A stretch of 64,000 bases of DNA from Sedimenticola hydrogenitrophicus (GTDB taxonomy: Bacteria; Pseudomonadota; Gammaproteobacteria; Chromatiales; Chromatiaceae). Of the stretch, positions 43,398-52,827 are shown piece by piece. The position numbers and the translations under genes were made by a program. The DNA lies in NCBI RefSeq assembly GCF_029017505.1, contig NZ_JAQGEI010000008.1, positions 62,001 to 126,000 of the forward strand, in the 5' to 3' direction. The stretch's first letter is position 1. Each line of letters starts with the position of its first letter. The notes below the pieces were generated by a model. That model was not told the DNA's origin. It worked only from the letters and a program-made list of their open reading frames with translations, and searched no databases.

Positions 43398-43766
43398 ATG
43401 GAATCACAGACGCTGTTTCTTAACGACTGGGAAAATGGAGGAGTTGAGGTGATCAAGCGCGCCTTCAATCTCACTGACAGCCGTCTGACCGGAATCAACC
43501 TGCTGCTGGCCTCCTACTCGCGTGATGCCTTCTGCGGCGAGGCGTTTGTACTGTTCCGCCAGGGCAGGGCACTCTATGAGGTGAATGCCAGCCACGACTC
43601 CAGCGACTGTATGGATGGTCAGTGGGAACCGGAGGAGACGCTACTGATGGCGCTGGAGTTCCGGCTGGAGAAGGGACGCCTGGGGTTGCGCACCGACGGC
43701 AAAAACCTGTTCGCCGACGAACTCCGCTTTCTGCTGGCGGAACTGAAAGCGAACGGCTTCAGTTGA
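43398..43766 (+). CDS. Conserved-looking hypothetical protein
   Basis: This 122-residue soluble acidic protein has no signal peptide or membrane helix. It is only 6 bp after xthA, so it is probably co-transcribed. The sequence shows mixed alpha/beta character (GINLLLASYSRDAFCGEAFVLF, FRLEKGRLGLRTDGKNLFADEL). I do not recognise the family. Its end overlaps the convergent PAP2 gene by 8 bp. Confidence 0.7.
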   Translation: MESQTLFLNDWENGGVEVIKRAFNLTDSRLTGINLLLASYSRDAFCGEAFVLFRQGRALYEVNASHDSSDCMDGQWEPEETLLMALEFRLEKGRLGLRTDGKNLFADELRFLLAELKANGFS

Positions 43767-44490
43767 AACCCAGCCGCTGAAACAAGCGTGTCACCCGACG
43801 CTCAAACCAGCCCAGCAGCCGCCGGTGCAGCGGCGTGGCGAACAGCCAGCTCAGGGTGATCAGGCCGAGACTCACCGCACCGACTATCTCGTCCGTGACC
43901 CAGTGCGCACCACTCATCAGGCGGGGCAGGGTGAACAGCACCATAAACAGCAGCGCCAGCAGGCCGTGGACTCGCGGCAGGTAGGCGAGGGCGAATCCGG
44001 CGCACAACAGCAACACCAGCCCGTGGTCACCGGGAAAACTGTCGGATGAGAAGTCCTTGGTGGCGATGTCGGGCACCAGTTGGGTCAGGCGCAACGCCTC
44101 GGGAAAGTGGGCGGTGGCGCTTGGCCGCTCGATCGGCAGCTCCTTGCTGATGGCCAGCGTCAGCAGCAGGGTGATAAACATCATCAAACCCACGGCGATA
44201 TAGTGTGGCAGGCGTTTCCGGTCGCGCAGCAGTGCCTGGTGGGCAAACAGCAACAGCATGGCCAGCGCGGCGGCCAGATCGAAGGCCCGGTGGTTGGCGA
44301 TCGCCCAGAGACGCCGCCACCCCTCACCCCAGTTCAGGGAACGGTTCATCGCCCAGAACAGCTGCTCATCCAGGGCCAGCCAGAGCGCGCGGGTGGGCTC
44401 GATCAGCCAGCTGAACAGCAACAGCAGTGCCAGCAGGTTGGCCAGCATCAGCGGGGTCTTGTGCCATCCGGCATCCATCTTGTTATGCAA
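43759..44490 (-). CDS. PAP2-family membrane phosphatase/phosphotransferase
   Basis: This 243-residue protein has about six transmembrane helices and the three PAP2 active-site motifs in order: KELPIERPS (KX6RP type), SFPGDHG (PSGH type, with Gly-Asp in place of Ser-Gly) and the SGAHWVTDEIVG block carrying His and Asp. Family members dephosphorylate undecaprenyl pyrophosphate, phosphatidate or lipid A, or transfer phosphate to lipid A (LpxT). The exact substrate cannot be assigned. Confidence 0.86.
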   Translation of the reverse strand: MHNKMDAGWHKTPLMLANLLALLLLFSWLIEPTRALWLALDEQLFWAMNRSLNWGEGWRRLWAIANHRAFDLAAALAMLLLFAHQALLRDRKRLPHYIAVGLMMFITLLLTLAISKELPIERPSATAHFPEALRLTQLVPDIATKDFSSDSFPGDHGLVLLLCAGFALAYLPRVHGLLALLFMVLFTLPRLMSGAHWVTDEIVGAVSLGLITLSWLFATPLHRRLLGWFERRVTRLFQRLGFN

Positions 44491-44502
44491 GTCTAGTGCT
44501 CC

Positions 44503-44637
44503 GTCAATGTGATAGTTGCGAGTTCAGTGAGTTTGTCAGCGTTCATGGCAAGGCGCGCCTCGCCGGCAATGGTCGGTTCTCTTGGCAAGAGGCGCAACGC
44601 CGTCCATGGGCGCCGAATCCGTAATTATCATATTGAC
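44503..44637. repeat. Palindromic element related to MITE family A
   Basis: Ends GTCAATGTGATAGTTGCG (44503-44520) and the complement of CGTAATTATCATATTGAC (44620-44637) match at 15 of 18 bases, making a 135-bp inverted-repeat element. Its core (GGCAAGGCGCGCCTCGCC, CTTGGCAAGAGGCGCAACGC) resembles the core of family A but its ends differ. It lies between the mtaB stop and the PAP2 start. Confidence 0.6.
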
Positions 44638-44643
44638 AAAGAA

Positions 44644-45930
44644 CTACTGTACAAGGGTTGCGGTCAGGGCGTCGCCCGCATCGGCAAGCCGTTGCAGCTG
44701 CGCCTCAACGATACGGTTCTCCAGGTTGTCGCCGGGCGATTGCGCGATGTTTACCCGCAGAAAGTTGGGCGTATAGCCGCTCCAACCGGCGGTGGTGTCC
44801 GTTGGCGCGCTCTCCACCAGGACCGGAAAGCGGCGTCCCACAAAACGTTCCAGGGTCTCCCGGTTCAGTTGTTCGCCGAGCTGGTGGAGCGTTTCGCTGC
44901 GCTGGCGTATCAGCTCCCGCGGCACCGGGTTGGGGAGTTCCGCGGCCCGGGTGCCGGGGCGCGGTGAGTAGGCGAAGATATGCAGATGGCCGAAACCGAT
45001 CCGCTCGACAAGTGCCAGGGTCTGTTGCCACTCCCGGTTGTTTTCGCCGGGGAAGCCGACGATGATGTCGGTGGTCAGGTTGAGGTCTGGCACCCGTTGG
45101 CGGGCCTGTTCGGCCAGCCGCTGGAACTCGCCGCTCTTGCAGCGTCTGGCCATGCGTTTCAGTACCGAATCGGACCCGCTCTGGATCGGCAGGTGCAGGT
45201 GGGGCATCAACCGGGGATTTGCGAACAGGTCCCAGAAGTTTTCCGGCAGATCCCAGGGTTCCACCGCCCCCAGCCGCAGGCGCGGGATGCGGGTGCGCTC
45301 CAGCACCGCCCGGATCAGCTGATAGAGGTCGCTGCCGTTATCGCTGCCGTAACCGCCGATATGCACGCCCGTCAGCACCACCTCGTGGATTCCCTGCCTT
45401 ACCTGCTCGTTGATCTCCGCCACCACTTGATCAACGGGCACCGAGCGCTCTGCGCCCCGGGCCACGGTGACGATGCAGAAGGTACACTGGTAGCGGCAGC
45501 CATCCTGGATCTTGACGAAGGCGCGCTGCCGCCCGTGGCCGAGCAGACCGGATTCGCCCGGCGCCGTGGCCTGCTGCGGCATGGCGTGCAGATCCAGTTC
45601 CCGGCTGGTGATCTCCACCAGGCGCTCCTTGTCCCGGTTGTCCACCACCAGGTCCACCCCGAGGCTCTGGGTGCTCTCTGCCGGGTCCAGCGTGGCGTAA
45701 CAGCCACTGACCACCAGCTTGGCGCGGGGGTTGCGGCGCCGCGCGCGGCTCAGCAGCTTGCGCGATTTGCGTACCGCCTCGCCCGTCACTGCGCAGGTAT
45801 TGACCACCACCAGATCGGCGTCAGCCAGTCTGGGGGTGATCTGGTGGCCGCGGGTTTCGAAATCGCGGGACCAGCTCTCCAGCTCCGCTTCGTTGAGACG
45901 ACAGCCCAGGGTTTTCAGGTGTATGCGCAT
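44644..45930 (-). CDS. mtaB: tRNA (N6-threonylcarbamoyladenosine(37)-C2)-methylthiotransferase MtaB
   Basis: This 428-residue radical SAM methylthiotransferase modifies t6A37 to ms2t6A in tRNAs reading ANN codons. The UPF0004 domain has cysteines in GCRLNEAE, NTCAVTGEA and SGCYATL. The radical SAM motif is CRYQCTFC, and a C-terminal TRAM-like domain follows (FVGRRFPVLVES, YTPNFLRV). The start MRIHLKTLGCRLN at 45930 is the family's normal start; the frame extends upstream only as non-homologous sequence. This MtaB assignment, rather than MiaB or RimO, rests on the CRLN motif and is fairly sure. Confidence 0.93.
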   Translation of the reverse strand: MRIHLKTLGCRLNEAELESWSRDFETRGHQITPRLADADLVVVNTCAVTGEAVRKSRKLLSRARRRNPRAKLVVSGCYATLDPAESTQSLGVDLVVDNRDKERLVEITSRELDLHAMPQQATAPGESGLLGHGRQRAFVKIQDGCRYQCTFCIVTVARGAERSVPVDQVVAEINEQVRQGIHEVVLTGVHIGGYGSDNGSDLYQLIRAVLERTRIPRLRLGAVEPWDLPENFWDLFANPRLMPHLHLPIQSGSDSVLKRMARRCKSGEFQRLAEQARQRVPDLNLTTDIIVGFPGENNREWQQTLALVERIGFGHLHIFAYSPRPGTRAAELPNPVPRELIRQRSETLHQLGEQLNRETLERFVGRRFPVLVESAPTDTTAGWSGYTPNFLRVNIAQSPGDNLENRIVEAQLQRLADAGDALTATLVQ

Positions 45931-46130
45931 CGGTGTGTTCGGTATTACTGTGCAGAATCCGGGCAAGTTTACGGTTGTCTGCGGGGGATGCAAGCGATCG
46001 GCGACATTTATCTCATTGGGCAGAGGCTCACAGGATGAGCCGGTACCGAGTTCTAATTCTACTTCGTCATATTCTGGTGCAGTGCGGAGAGCTTCCGGGT
46101 GAAAGGATTCCAAGACACGCCGTTAACCCT

Positions 46131-46340
46131 TTCATGCTACGCATCCTGCTTCACATGAAAGTCCGGCCCACCCATCCATGGGTGGGCGTTCGCTGCTGCG
46201 CAGCTCACCCCTGGGGGCTCGACGGCGGCATGGCATCCTCGGCTCCGTAAACAGTACATCCCTGTACCACTTCTCCTGCCGCCGACGGTCTTGAAATCCT
46301 CCCACCCGAAAGCCCTGAAAATGCCGATCCGAATCAATTT
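46131..46340. repeat. Intergenic repeat sharing a core with MITE family C; region otherwise empty
   Basis: Between the mtaB start (45930) and the rmuC start (46467) there is no supported gene. The block 46228-46288 (TGGCATCCT, CTCCGTAAACAGTACATCC, CCACTTCTCC) closely matches 27074-27132 inside MITE C. Nested palindromes (CCCACCCATCCATGGGTGGG at 46168-46187; GACGGCGGC/GCCGCCGAC) form a folded element whose ends I could not fix. Confidence 0.55.
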
Positions 46341-46466
46341 GACAATGTAGTACTAAGCTATGGGAATGGTCCATGTTATTGATGTAACATACTGTTGGTA
46401 TTTGAAAAAGTGACGGTCAGCCGCGCTCCCGGGGAGTCGCGGCACAACCGCAAGGGATGTGTGACA

Positions 46467-47888
46467 ATGGATCCGCTGATACAACAAGTGATGTATTACC
46501 GTGATGCCATCCTGCTGCTCGGGGCGCTGCTGCTCCTGCTGCTGGGCGGGGGGCTGTGGCGACGGCAAGCGGCACTCTCCGCGCGACTGGAGGGGCAGGG
46601 GCTGCGCACCCAGGCCGATGCCGAGCGTCTTGAAGCGCTGGTGCGCGAGCAGGGGCGCCAGCTCACCCAGCTGTTGCTGGACGACCGGGATCGGCAAGGG
46701 GAAGTGGCCCATCGGCTGCAACAGCAGCTGCAGCGCCAGACGGCCCACTCCCACCAGGCCCTGGAGCGGCGGCTGGGGGAGTTGCAGCAGGCGCTGCTTC
46801 AGGACAGCGGTCACCTCAAGGTCAAACTGACGGAACGCTTCGAGCAGTTGCAGCAGCGTCTCGCCCAGTCCCTCGCCGAGGGCCGGATCGCCCAGCAGGA
46901 GGGGTTGGCGCAGGGGCTTGAAGGACTCGGGCGCCAGCTGATGGAGGGACTTTCCCGCACCACCGAGTCGCTGAACGCCCAGGTTGCCCGGCTGACCGAA
47001 AGCACCGATCAGCGGCTGAAGGAGATCGGCGGCCTGGTTGAAAAACGCCTCAGCGAGGGCTTCGAGAAGAGCAACGAGACCTTCAACCGGGTGCTGCAGC
47101 ACCTCTCCCGGATCGACGAGGCGCAGAAGCGGATCACCGAGCTCTCATCCAACGTGGTCAGCCTGCAGGAGGTGCTGGCCGACAAGCGCTCGCGCGGGGC
47201 CTTCGGCGAAGTGCAGCTGAACGCACTGGTGGCCAACCTGATGCCGGAGAACAGCTATGCGCTGCAATATACCCTCGGCAACCAGACCCGGGTGGACTGC
47301 ATGCTGTTTCTGCCCGAGCCCAGCGGTCATATCGCCATCGATGCGAAATTTCCCCTGGAGAGTTATCGGCGCATGACCGACATCCAGGCCCCGGACGCGG
47401 AGCGGAACCGCGCCGCCAGCCAGTTCCGCCAGGATATCCGCAAACATATCGACGACATCGCTGACAAGTATATCCTCCCCGGGGAGACCGCCGACGGGGC
47501 GGTGATGTTTATCCCCGCCGAGGCGGTCTTTGCCGAGATCCACGGCCACTACCCCGATCTGGTGGAGGCGGCTTGCCGGCGGCGCGTCTGGCTGGTCTCC
47601 CCCACCACCCTGATGGCGATACTGACCACCGCGCGGGCCGTGCTCAAGGATGCCGATACCCGTGAACAGCTGCACCTGATCCAGCACCATCTGCACCTGC
47701 TGTCCAAGGATTTCGGCCGTTTCCGCGGACGCATGGACAAGCTCGCGGTGCATATCCGCCAGGCCCATGACGACGTGAAGGATGTGAGTATCTCGGCCCA
47801 GAAGATCAGCAAGCGCTTCGGCCAGATCGAGCGGGTCGAGCTGGCCGACCTGCCCGTGCCGGAGGGCCTGGAAGAGGCTGACGGCTAA
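46467..47888 (+). CDS. rmuC: RmuC-family DNA recombination protein
   Basis: This 473-residue protein has an N-terminal transmembrane helix (about 13-30), a long coiled coil (about 35-235, Gln/Arg/Leu-rich) and the conserved RmuC endonuclease-like domain (about 250-440; RGAFGEVQLNALVANLMPE, GHIAIDAKFPLESYRRM, VMFIPAEAVFAEI, SPTTLMAIL). RmuC limits recombination at short inverted repeats, which is apt in a palindrome-rich genome. The start follows AAGGGA. Its TAA stop (47886-47888) is the target site of a truncated family A MITE. Confidence 0.94.
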   Translation: MDPLIQQVMYYRDAILLLGALLLLLLGGGLWRRQAALSARLEGQGLRTQADAERLEALVREQGRQLTQLLLDDRDRQGEVAHRLQQQLQRQTAHSHQALERRLGELQQALLQDSGHLKVKLTERFEQLQQRLAQSLAEGRIAQQEGLAQGLEGLGRQLMEGLSRTTESLNAQVARLTESTDQRLKEIGGLVEKRLSEGFEKSNETFNRVLQHLSRIDEAQKRITELSSNVVSLQEVLADKRSRGAFGEVQLNALVANLMPENSYALQYTLGNQTRVDCMLFLPEPSGHIAIDAKFPLESYRRMTDIQAPDAERNRAASQFRQDIRKHIDDIADKYILPGETADGAVMFIPAEAVFAEIHGHYPDLVEAACRRRVWLVSPTTLMAILTTARAVLKDADTREQLHLIQHHLHLLSKDFGRFRGRMDKLAVHIRQAHDDVKDVSISAQKISKRFGQIERVELADLPVPEGLEEADG

Positions 47889-47947
47889 GGACCCGCGCAA
47901 GAACAAGCTCCTGTATTCGGTCGCCCCTGGACCCCCGCTGTCGGCGC
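47889..47947. mobile_element. MITE family A, truncated copy 4 at the rmuC stop codon
   Basis: The first 59 bp match family A copies 1 and 2 (GGACCCGCGCAAGAA start, CCTGTATTCGGTCGCCCCTGG), immediately after the rmuC TAA, which serves as the target-site TAA. The rest of the element and its right end are absent; unrelated sequence with short CTCCATCCCTGGAG palindromes follows to 48014. Confidence 0.8.
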
Positions 47948-48014
47948 TGTCGACTCCATCCCTGGAGTCCACCCTCCGGGCCGGCCTGCGGCCGTCCAGA
48001 TCCGCTCCCGGTGG

Positions 48015-48443
48015 TCAGCACTGTTCCCAGGGCAGTCCCTGGAATCGCCAGCCGTTGAGGGTGCTGCGCTGGTGGTGATCGTTGAGTTCTCCCTCAAACC
48101 CCTCGTCGACATGGAATACCCGATGGAAGTCTGCGTGCAACAGCGCCTTGCCGGCCTCCAGGGAACGCTTGCCGCTACGGCAGATCAGAATGACCGGTGA
48201 GCAACCTTCATCCTCACTGCAGACCGCCCCGCCCAGTACCAGTTTGCGGATGTCGGTGACGAAGTGGGGGTTGACGGTCCAGTCGGGTTCATCAATCCAG
48301 GGTACGTGGACCGCCCCCTTGGCATGACCGACAAACAGATACTCCATGCTGGAGCGGATATCCACCAGGATCGCCCGGGGGTCGTCTTCCAGCATCTGGT
48401 AAGCCTGTTTCGGGTTCAGCGGAATCGGTTCAGCGTCACTCAT
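48015..48443 (-). CDS. Rhodanese-domain sulfurtransferase-like protein
   Basis: This 142-residue protein is a single rhodanese domain with the active-site cysteine in ILICRSGKRS and the upstream ILVDIRSSMEYLFVGHAKGAVHVPW stretch. Rhodaneses transfer sulfane sulfur, often as accessory proteins in sulfur oxidisers. The ATG at 48443 begins MSDAEPIPLNP, preceded by an AGAGA-type site; a longer frame upstream lacks homology. It is divergent from the acyltransferase gene. Confidence 0.88.
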   Translation of the reverse strand: MSDAEPIPLNPKQAYQMLEDDPRAILVDIRSSMEYLFVGHAKGAVHVPWIDEPDWTVNPHFVTDIRKLVLGGAVCSEDEGCSPVILICRSGKRSLEAGKALLHADFHRVFHVDEGFEGELNDHHQRSTLNGWRFQGLPWEQC

Positions 48444-48525
48444 CTCTCTACTCCTGGTTTGATTTCGGTATGCCTGGGGCCGGGGGTATAATACCGGCAA
48501 TCCAGGCTTTTTATAAATATGTCTT

Positions 48526-49428
48526 ATGCGCGACAAGATTATACTTGCCATTTTAGCCCTTTTTTCCCGTTTGCCGCTCGCCATGGCACAGGGGTTGGGG
48601 GGAGTGATCGGCCGTGTTGCCTACTGGATTCCCAACAAGGAGCGGCAGATAGCCGGGATCAACCTCGCTACCTGCCTTCCCGAGCTGGCGCCGGCACAGC
48701 GCCAGGCGTTGCTCCGGGAGAGCCTGATCGAGGCCGCCAAGGGCCTGGTGGAGATGCCCGTGGTCTGGGCATCGCCCCCCAGTCGCTGGATCGAGCGGAT
48801 GCAGGCCGGTGCGGGGGCCGGGCTGCTAGAGGCGGCCCTGCACCAGGGAAAGGGGGTGATTGCCGTCGGTCCCCATCTCGGCAACTGGGAAGTCGGGTTG
48901 CACTATCTCACGTCACTGGCCAAGGTGACGGCGATCTACCGGCCGCCCCGGCAGGCGGGGCTGGACGACCTGCTCAAACAGGGCAGAAGCAAGGGTGGCG
49001 CCACCCTGGTGCCGGCCACCCCTCAAGGCGTGAAAGCGCTGTATGGCGCGCTCAACCGGGGGGAGATGATGGCGTTGCTGGCGGACCAGCAGCCGAAAGC
49101 CGCAGGGCGCCAGGGCGGTGTCTATGCCCCCTTTTTCGGCCACCCGGCGCTGACCATGGTGCTGATCGGGCGTCTGGCGCGCAAGACCGGTGCGCCGGTG
49201 CTGTTCTGGTTCGCCGAGCGGTTGCCGCGGGCCGCCGGTTACCGGATGCACTGGTTCGAAGCGCCGGCCGAGATCTACAGCGCCGACCCGGAGATTACCG
49301 CCGCGGCGCTCAACCGGGGCCTGGAGGCCTGTATCCGCAAGGCGCCCGCGCAGTATCTCTGGAGCTATAAGCGCTTCGCCAGCCAGCCGGACGGGGTGAT
49401 TTCCCCGTATTCCAAAGCGGTCTCGTAA
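48526..49428 (+). CDS. LpxL/HtrB-family lysophospholipid (lipid A) acyltransferase
   Basis: This 300-residue membrane-anchored acyltransferase has an N-terminal helix (about 4-22), the catalytic HxxxxE motif in GPHLGNWEVGLHY and the conserved YRPPRQ, ADQQPKA and GVYAPFFGHPA blocks. It matches the Lip_A_acyltransferase family that adds secondary acyl chains to lipid A. The exact member (LpxL or LpxM) is not decided. The ribosome site at 48526 is weak. Confidence 0.88.
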   Translation: MRDKIILAILALFSRLPLAMAQGLGGVIGRVAYWIPNKERQIAGINLATCLPELAPAQRQALLRESLIEAAKGLVEMPVVWASPPSRWIERMQAGAGAGLLEAALHQGKGVIAVGPHLGNWEVGLHYLTSLAKVTAIYRPPRQAGLDDLLKQGRSKGGATLVPATPQGVKALYGALNRGEMMALLADQQPKAAGRQGGVYAPFFGHPALTMVLIGRLARKTGAPVLFWFAERLPRAAGYRMHWFEAPAEIYSADPEITAAALNRGLEACIRKAPAQYLWSYKRFASQPDGVISPYSKAVS

Positions 49429-49582
49429 ACCCGTGTCGCGCCGGCGAGGTGGCTGTCGGCAACCGGTGGCACACCGTTCCCGGCCGGTATATGAATGCCG
49501 GGGTAATCCCCGGCTCCGCCGGGACTCGTCAGGTCTGACCTATCCATGGACCGCGCGTCTCTGTATGACAAACGGCAATTGA

Positions 49583-49663
49583 ACTCTCGCCAAGACGCCA
49601 AGAGCGCAAAGTTTAAAGGCAGAAATCGGTTTTCTTTGGCGTGCTTGGCGTCTTGGCGAGAGT
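49583..49663. repeat. Perfect 20-bp inverted repeat element in a gene-free stretch
   Basis: ACTCTCGCCAAGACGCCAAG (49583-49602) and its exact reverse complement (49644-49663) enclose a 41-bp centre that itself has CAAAG/CTTTG arms, so the 81-bp unit folds into one hairpin. It lies in the 530-bp gap between the acyltransferase stop (49428) and the von Willebrand factor A gene (49960). I see no gene or clear terminator elsewhere in that gap. Confidence 0.85.
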
Positions 49664-49959
49664 AATAACCCTTTACCAATACGGGACCGGGAAGGCGTCG
49701 CGGGAACAAAAGGTTGTTCGGCCGCCATGGGTGGCCTGGGGGTATCGCGGGGGTGTTGCGGCACCTTTGATACGCTCATCCAATAAGCCCCCGGCTTTGC
49801 CAGTGGTAGTTAACGGCCGAAATCCGGTTGCCTTCAATAGGATGACTTCCTTTTTTTATCAATATCCTAAAGTGTTGTTTCCGGCTTGCCGTTAACAGGA
49901 CAGTGCTGGTTGACGTTACGGCAGGCGGACGGTTGCCGTCCAGAGGTGAGAGACCATTG

Positions 49960-51795
49960 ATGGTGAAGAGAAAAGGTGTGCAAATCGGGTTGCTGCGGCT
50001 GGTTGCCGGGCTGCTGCTGGTCGCCGCCTGCAGTGCACAGGCGGCGCCGGCCTCGGCCGAGAAGGCGGATGCCCGGGTGCTGATCGATATCTCGGGCAGC
50101 ATGAAGCAAAACGATCCGCAAAACCTGCGCCGGCCGGCCCTGCGCATGCTGGTGGGGCTGCTGCCCGAGGATGCCAGGGCCGGGGTCTGGACTTTCGGTC
50201 AATACGTCAACATGCTCATCCCGCTTGGCCAGGTCGATACCGCCTGGAAAGAGAAGGCGCGGGCCGAGGCGGACCAGATTGCCTCCCCCGGGCAGTTCAC
50301 CAATATTGAGGATGTCATCAAACGTTCCATCGCCGATTGGGAAGGACCGCCCGGGCCGTATCAGCGTCATCTGATCCTGCTCACCGACGGCATGGTCGAC
50401 ATCAGCAAGAATCCAAAACAGAACGTCGCTTCACGCCAGCGAATACTCGAGCAGCTGCTCCCGCAACTGCAGGCCCGCGCCGCCCAGGTGCATACCATCG
50501 CACTCTCCGCACGGGCCGACCACGAGCTGATGCAGACCCTCTCCCGGGAGACCGGCGGCTGGTACGAGCAGGTCGGTGACGCCGAACAGCTGCAGCGGGT
50601 GTTCCTGCGCATTTTCGAAAAGGTGGGGCGCCCGGATACCGTGCCGCTGAAAGACAACAAGTTCCTGGTCGACAGCAGCATCCAGGAGGTGACCCTGCTG
50701 GTGTTTCGCAAGGAGGAAGCTGAACCGACCCGTGTCATCACGCCCTCCGGGGCGCAGTTTGACGCCAAGAGCGCGCCATCGAATGTCAGCTGGCATCGGG
50801 ATATCGGCTATGACCTGTTGACCGTCTCCCACCCGGAGACCGGTGAGTGGCGTATCCAGGCCGCGATGGACCCGGATAACCGGGTCATCGTGGTGACGGA
50901 CCTGAAAATGCGCAGCAGCCAATTGCCCAGTCGCTTTGTCCTGGGTGAGGTGCTGCCGGTGACGGTCTTGTTCACCAACCAGGGAAAACAGATCATCCGC
51001 CAGGATTTTCTCGACGTGGTGAATCTGCAGAGCGGCCACACGGATAGCAACGGTAGCGGTGAACCGCGGCCGCTATTCGATAATGGCCAGGATGGGGACG
51101 AGACGGCGGGAGACGGCGAGTTCACGCTCCAGGTCGGCCCGGGCCTGGCCGCCGGCCAGGTTGAACTGGTGATCCTGGCCCAGGGTAAAACCTTCCAGCG
51201 TGAACAGCGTCAGACCTTCGAGCTGGCCGATCCGGTAAGCCTGCAGGTTGAGACGGGCCAGGAGGGCGCGGAGTTGCGGGTGCAGGTGCAGCCGGACGGC
51301 GAACTGGTGGACCTGGAGACACTGGAGTTCAAGGCGAACCTGGTTTCACAGTCGGGTGAAGAGCAGCCGGTGATGCTGCTGCCCGGTGTGGAAGCGGGGG
51401 TGCGGGAGGCGCGGATCGCCACACAGGAGCTGCAGGGTGACTGGAGCCTGTCGGTTTCGGTCAGCGGAAAAACCCATGCCGGCTCTGAGCTCGACCTGAC
51501 ACTCGACACCGTGGCGGTGCGGGGCACGGCGACTCCCCCCCCGGCGCCGGCCAAACCGGTTGTCGAACCGCCGGCCGAGCAGGAGGCGCCGGTGTCGCGG
51601 ACCCCCGTGCCGCACCAGCCCAAGCCGCAAGAAGAAGCGTTTACGTTTCAGGTGGCGGTATTCGGGGTTATCAACCTGGTACTGATCATCCTGGTCGGGG
51701 TTGCCGTATGGATCGTGCGGCGAGGTAAAAAAGAGGCTGAGTTTCAGTTGGTTGAGGAGGATGATCAGGCGGTTGCGGAGGAATCGGCTCAATGA
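49960..51795 (+). CDS. von Willebrand factor A-domain membrane protein
   Basis: This 611-residue protein has a signal segment (about 8-30, ending ACSAQA). A VWA domain follows (about 38-200) with MIDAS motif DISGSMK and LLTDGMVDI, then beta-rich regions, and a C-terminal transmembrane helix (about 575-597) before a short basic-acidic tail. The ATG at 49960 follows a GAGGTGAG site. VWA membrane proteins often take part in metal-dependent adhesion, protein assembly or chaperone complexes. It overlaps the next gene (ATGA at 51792-51795), so the two are likely to function together. Partner not identified. Confidence 0.83.
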   Translation: MVKRKGVQIGLLRLVAGLLLVAACSAQAAPASAEKADARVLIDISGSMKQNDPQNLRRPALRMLVGLLPEDARAGVWTFGQYVNMLIPLGQVDTAWKEKARAEADQIASPGQFTNIEDVIKRSIADWEGPPGPYQRHLILLTDGMVDISKNPKQNVASRQRILEQLLPQLQARAAQVHTIALSARADHELMQTLSRETGGWYEQVGDAEQLQRVFLRIFEKVGRPDTVPLKDNKFLVDSSIQEVTLLVFRKEEAEPTRVITPSGAQFDAKSAPSNVSWHRDIGYDLLTVSHPETGEWRIQAAMDPDNRVIVVTDLKMRSSQLPSRFVLGEVLPVTVLFTNQGKQIIRQDFLDVVNLQSGHTDSNGSGEPRPLFDNGQDGDETAGDGEFTLQVGPGLAAGQVELVILAQGKTFQREQRQTFELADPVSLQVETGQEGAELRVQVQPDGELVDLETLEFKANLVSQSGEEQPVMLLPGVEAGVREARIATQELQGDWSLSVSVSGKTHAGSELDLTLDTVAVRGTATPPPAPAKPVVEPPAEQEAPVSRTPVPHQPKPQEEAFTFQVAVFGVINLVLIILVGVAVWIVRRGKKEAEFQLVEEDDQAVAEESAQ

Positions 51796-52730
51796 TCGAG
51801 GTGAGTAAACTGCTGTTGCTGGTAATGGGCGAGCTGCTCCTGTTGAGCGTTCTCTATGCCGTCGGCATGAATTTTCTCGCCCTCACCAAACGTCGGCGCG
51901 ATCGCGCGGCGATCAGGAATCTCATTGCCAGAATCAGGGAGGACAGCGGTCGGCGTGAGTCGGAGACACGCAAGCTCCTGGAGGCGCGGTTTGGACTCTC
52001 CGGGGACAACCTGGAGGAGACCACCCGCAAGATTGCCCGGGGAGAGAAGGCATTCTACCAGGCCCTGATCGATGTGTATCTGAGACGCAATACAGAGGCC
52101 GCTCAGAACCTGTGTGTCGATTACGAGGGCTCGGTCGATGCCTACCGGACGCTTGAAATCCCTAAGCGGGCGGAACCGGCCGAGGGTGATGACGAGCTGG
52201 ATGATCACACCGAGGAACTGATTCTGCTGAAGGCGGAAAATCAGCGTCTGGCGGATGAACTGCAACTGACCATGGACACCATGGGGAACATGCTGAGTGA
52301 ATACACCCGGATGTTTGCCTCCGGTGTGGATGCCAGCCTGGACAGGGAAAAGATGCAGGAGATAGGCGCGTCCGAGGAGGGCGCCGATGCGGTGCAGACG
52401 GCCGTCGTCGCCGATGAACAGCTGCTGGATGAGCTGCTCCAGCAGGCATCCGCGGATGAGGGCGAGGCGCCGGATAGCGGCGACACTGCGGACGACGCGG
52501 ATGAGCTGAAGGCGCTGGATGAAGCGCTGGGAATGCTGGAGCTTTCGCAGGAGGATCTGGCGGCGGAGGCGCCTGCCGAGACAAGCGATCTGGATGAAAC
52601 GGTGGTGTTAGCGCCCAAACCGGACGCTGCCGCGTCAGGTGAGGAGGAGGCGGCGACGGCGACCGATCAGGATGATGAAGTGATCAACCTGGACGATGTG
52701 CTGGATGATCCGGATACCCGGAGTTCCTGA
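51792..52730 (+). CDS. Membrane-anchored coiled-coil protein with acidic C-terminus
   Basis: This 312-residue protein has an N-terminal helix (about 5-28), a basic segment, a coiled coil (about 150-185; EELILLKAENQRLADELQLTM) and an Asp/Glu/Ala-rich tail (about 215-312; LDDVLDDPDTRSS end). It is translationally coupled to the VWA gene upstream. The acidic tail and coiled coil suggest a scaffolding role. I do not recognise the family. The gene converges on soxZ. Confidence 0.72.
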   Translation: MIEVSKLLLLVMGELLLLSVLYAVGMNFLALTKRRRDRAAIRNLIARIREDSGRRESETRKLLEARFGLSGDNLEETTRKIARGEKAFYQALIDVYLRRNTEAAQNLCVDYEGSVDAYRTLEIPKRAEPAEGDDELDDHTEELILLKAENQRLADELQLTMDTMGNMLSEYTRMFASGVDASLDREKMQEIGASEEGADAVQTAVVADEQLLDELLQQASADEGEAPDSGDTADDADELKALDEALGMLELSQEDLAAEAPAETSDLDETVVLAPKPDAAASGEEEAATATDQDDEVINLDDVLDDPDTRSS

Positions 52731-52827
52731 CTTTTCGGTCCAAAAAACAACCCCGACTTACCCGTCCGTCGTGCCGGCGAGGGGTTGCCGGTGCAAACCT
52801 CCCTGTAAGCCCCGGCACCGTCTCGGA

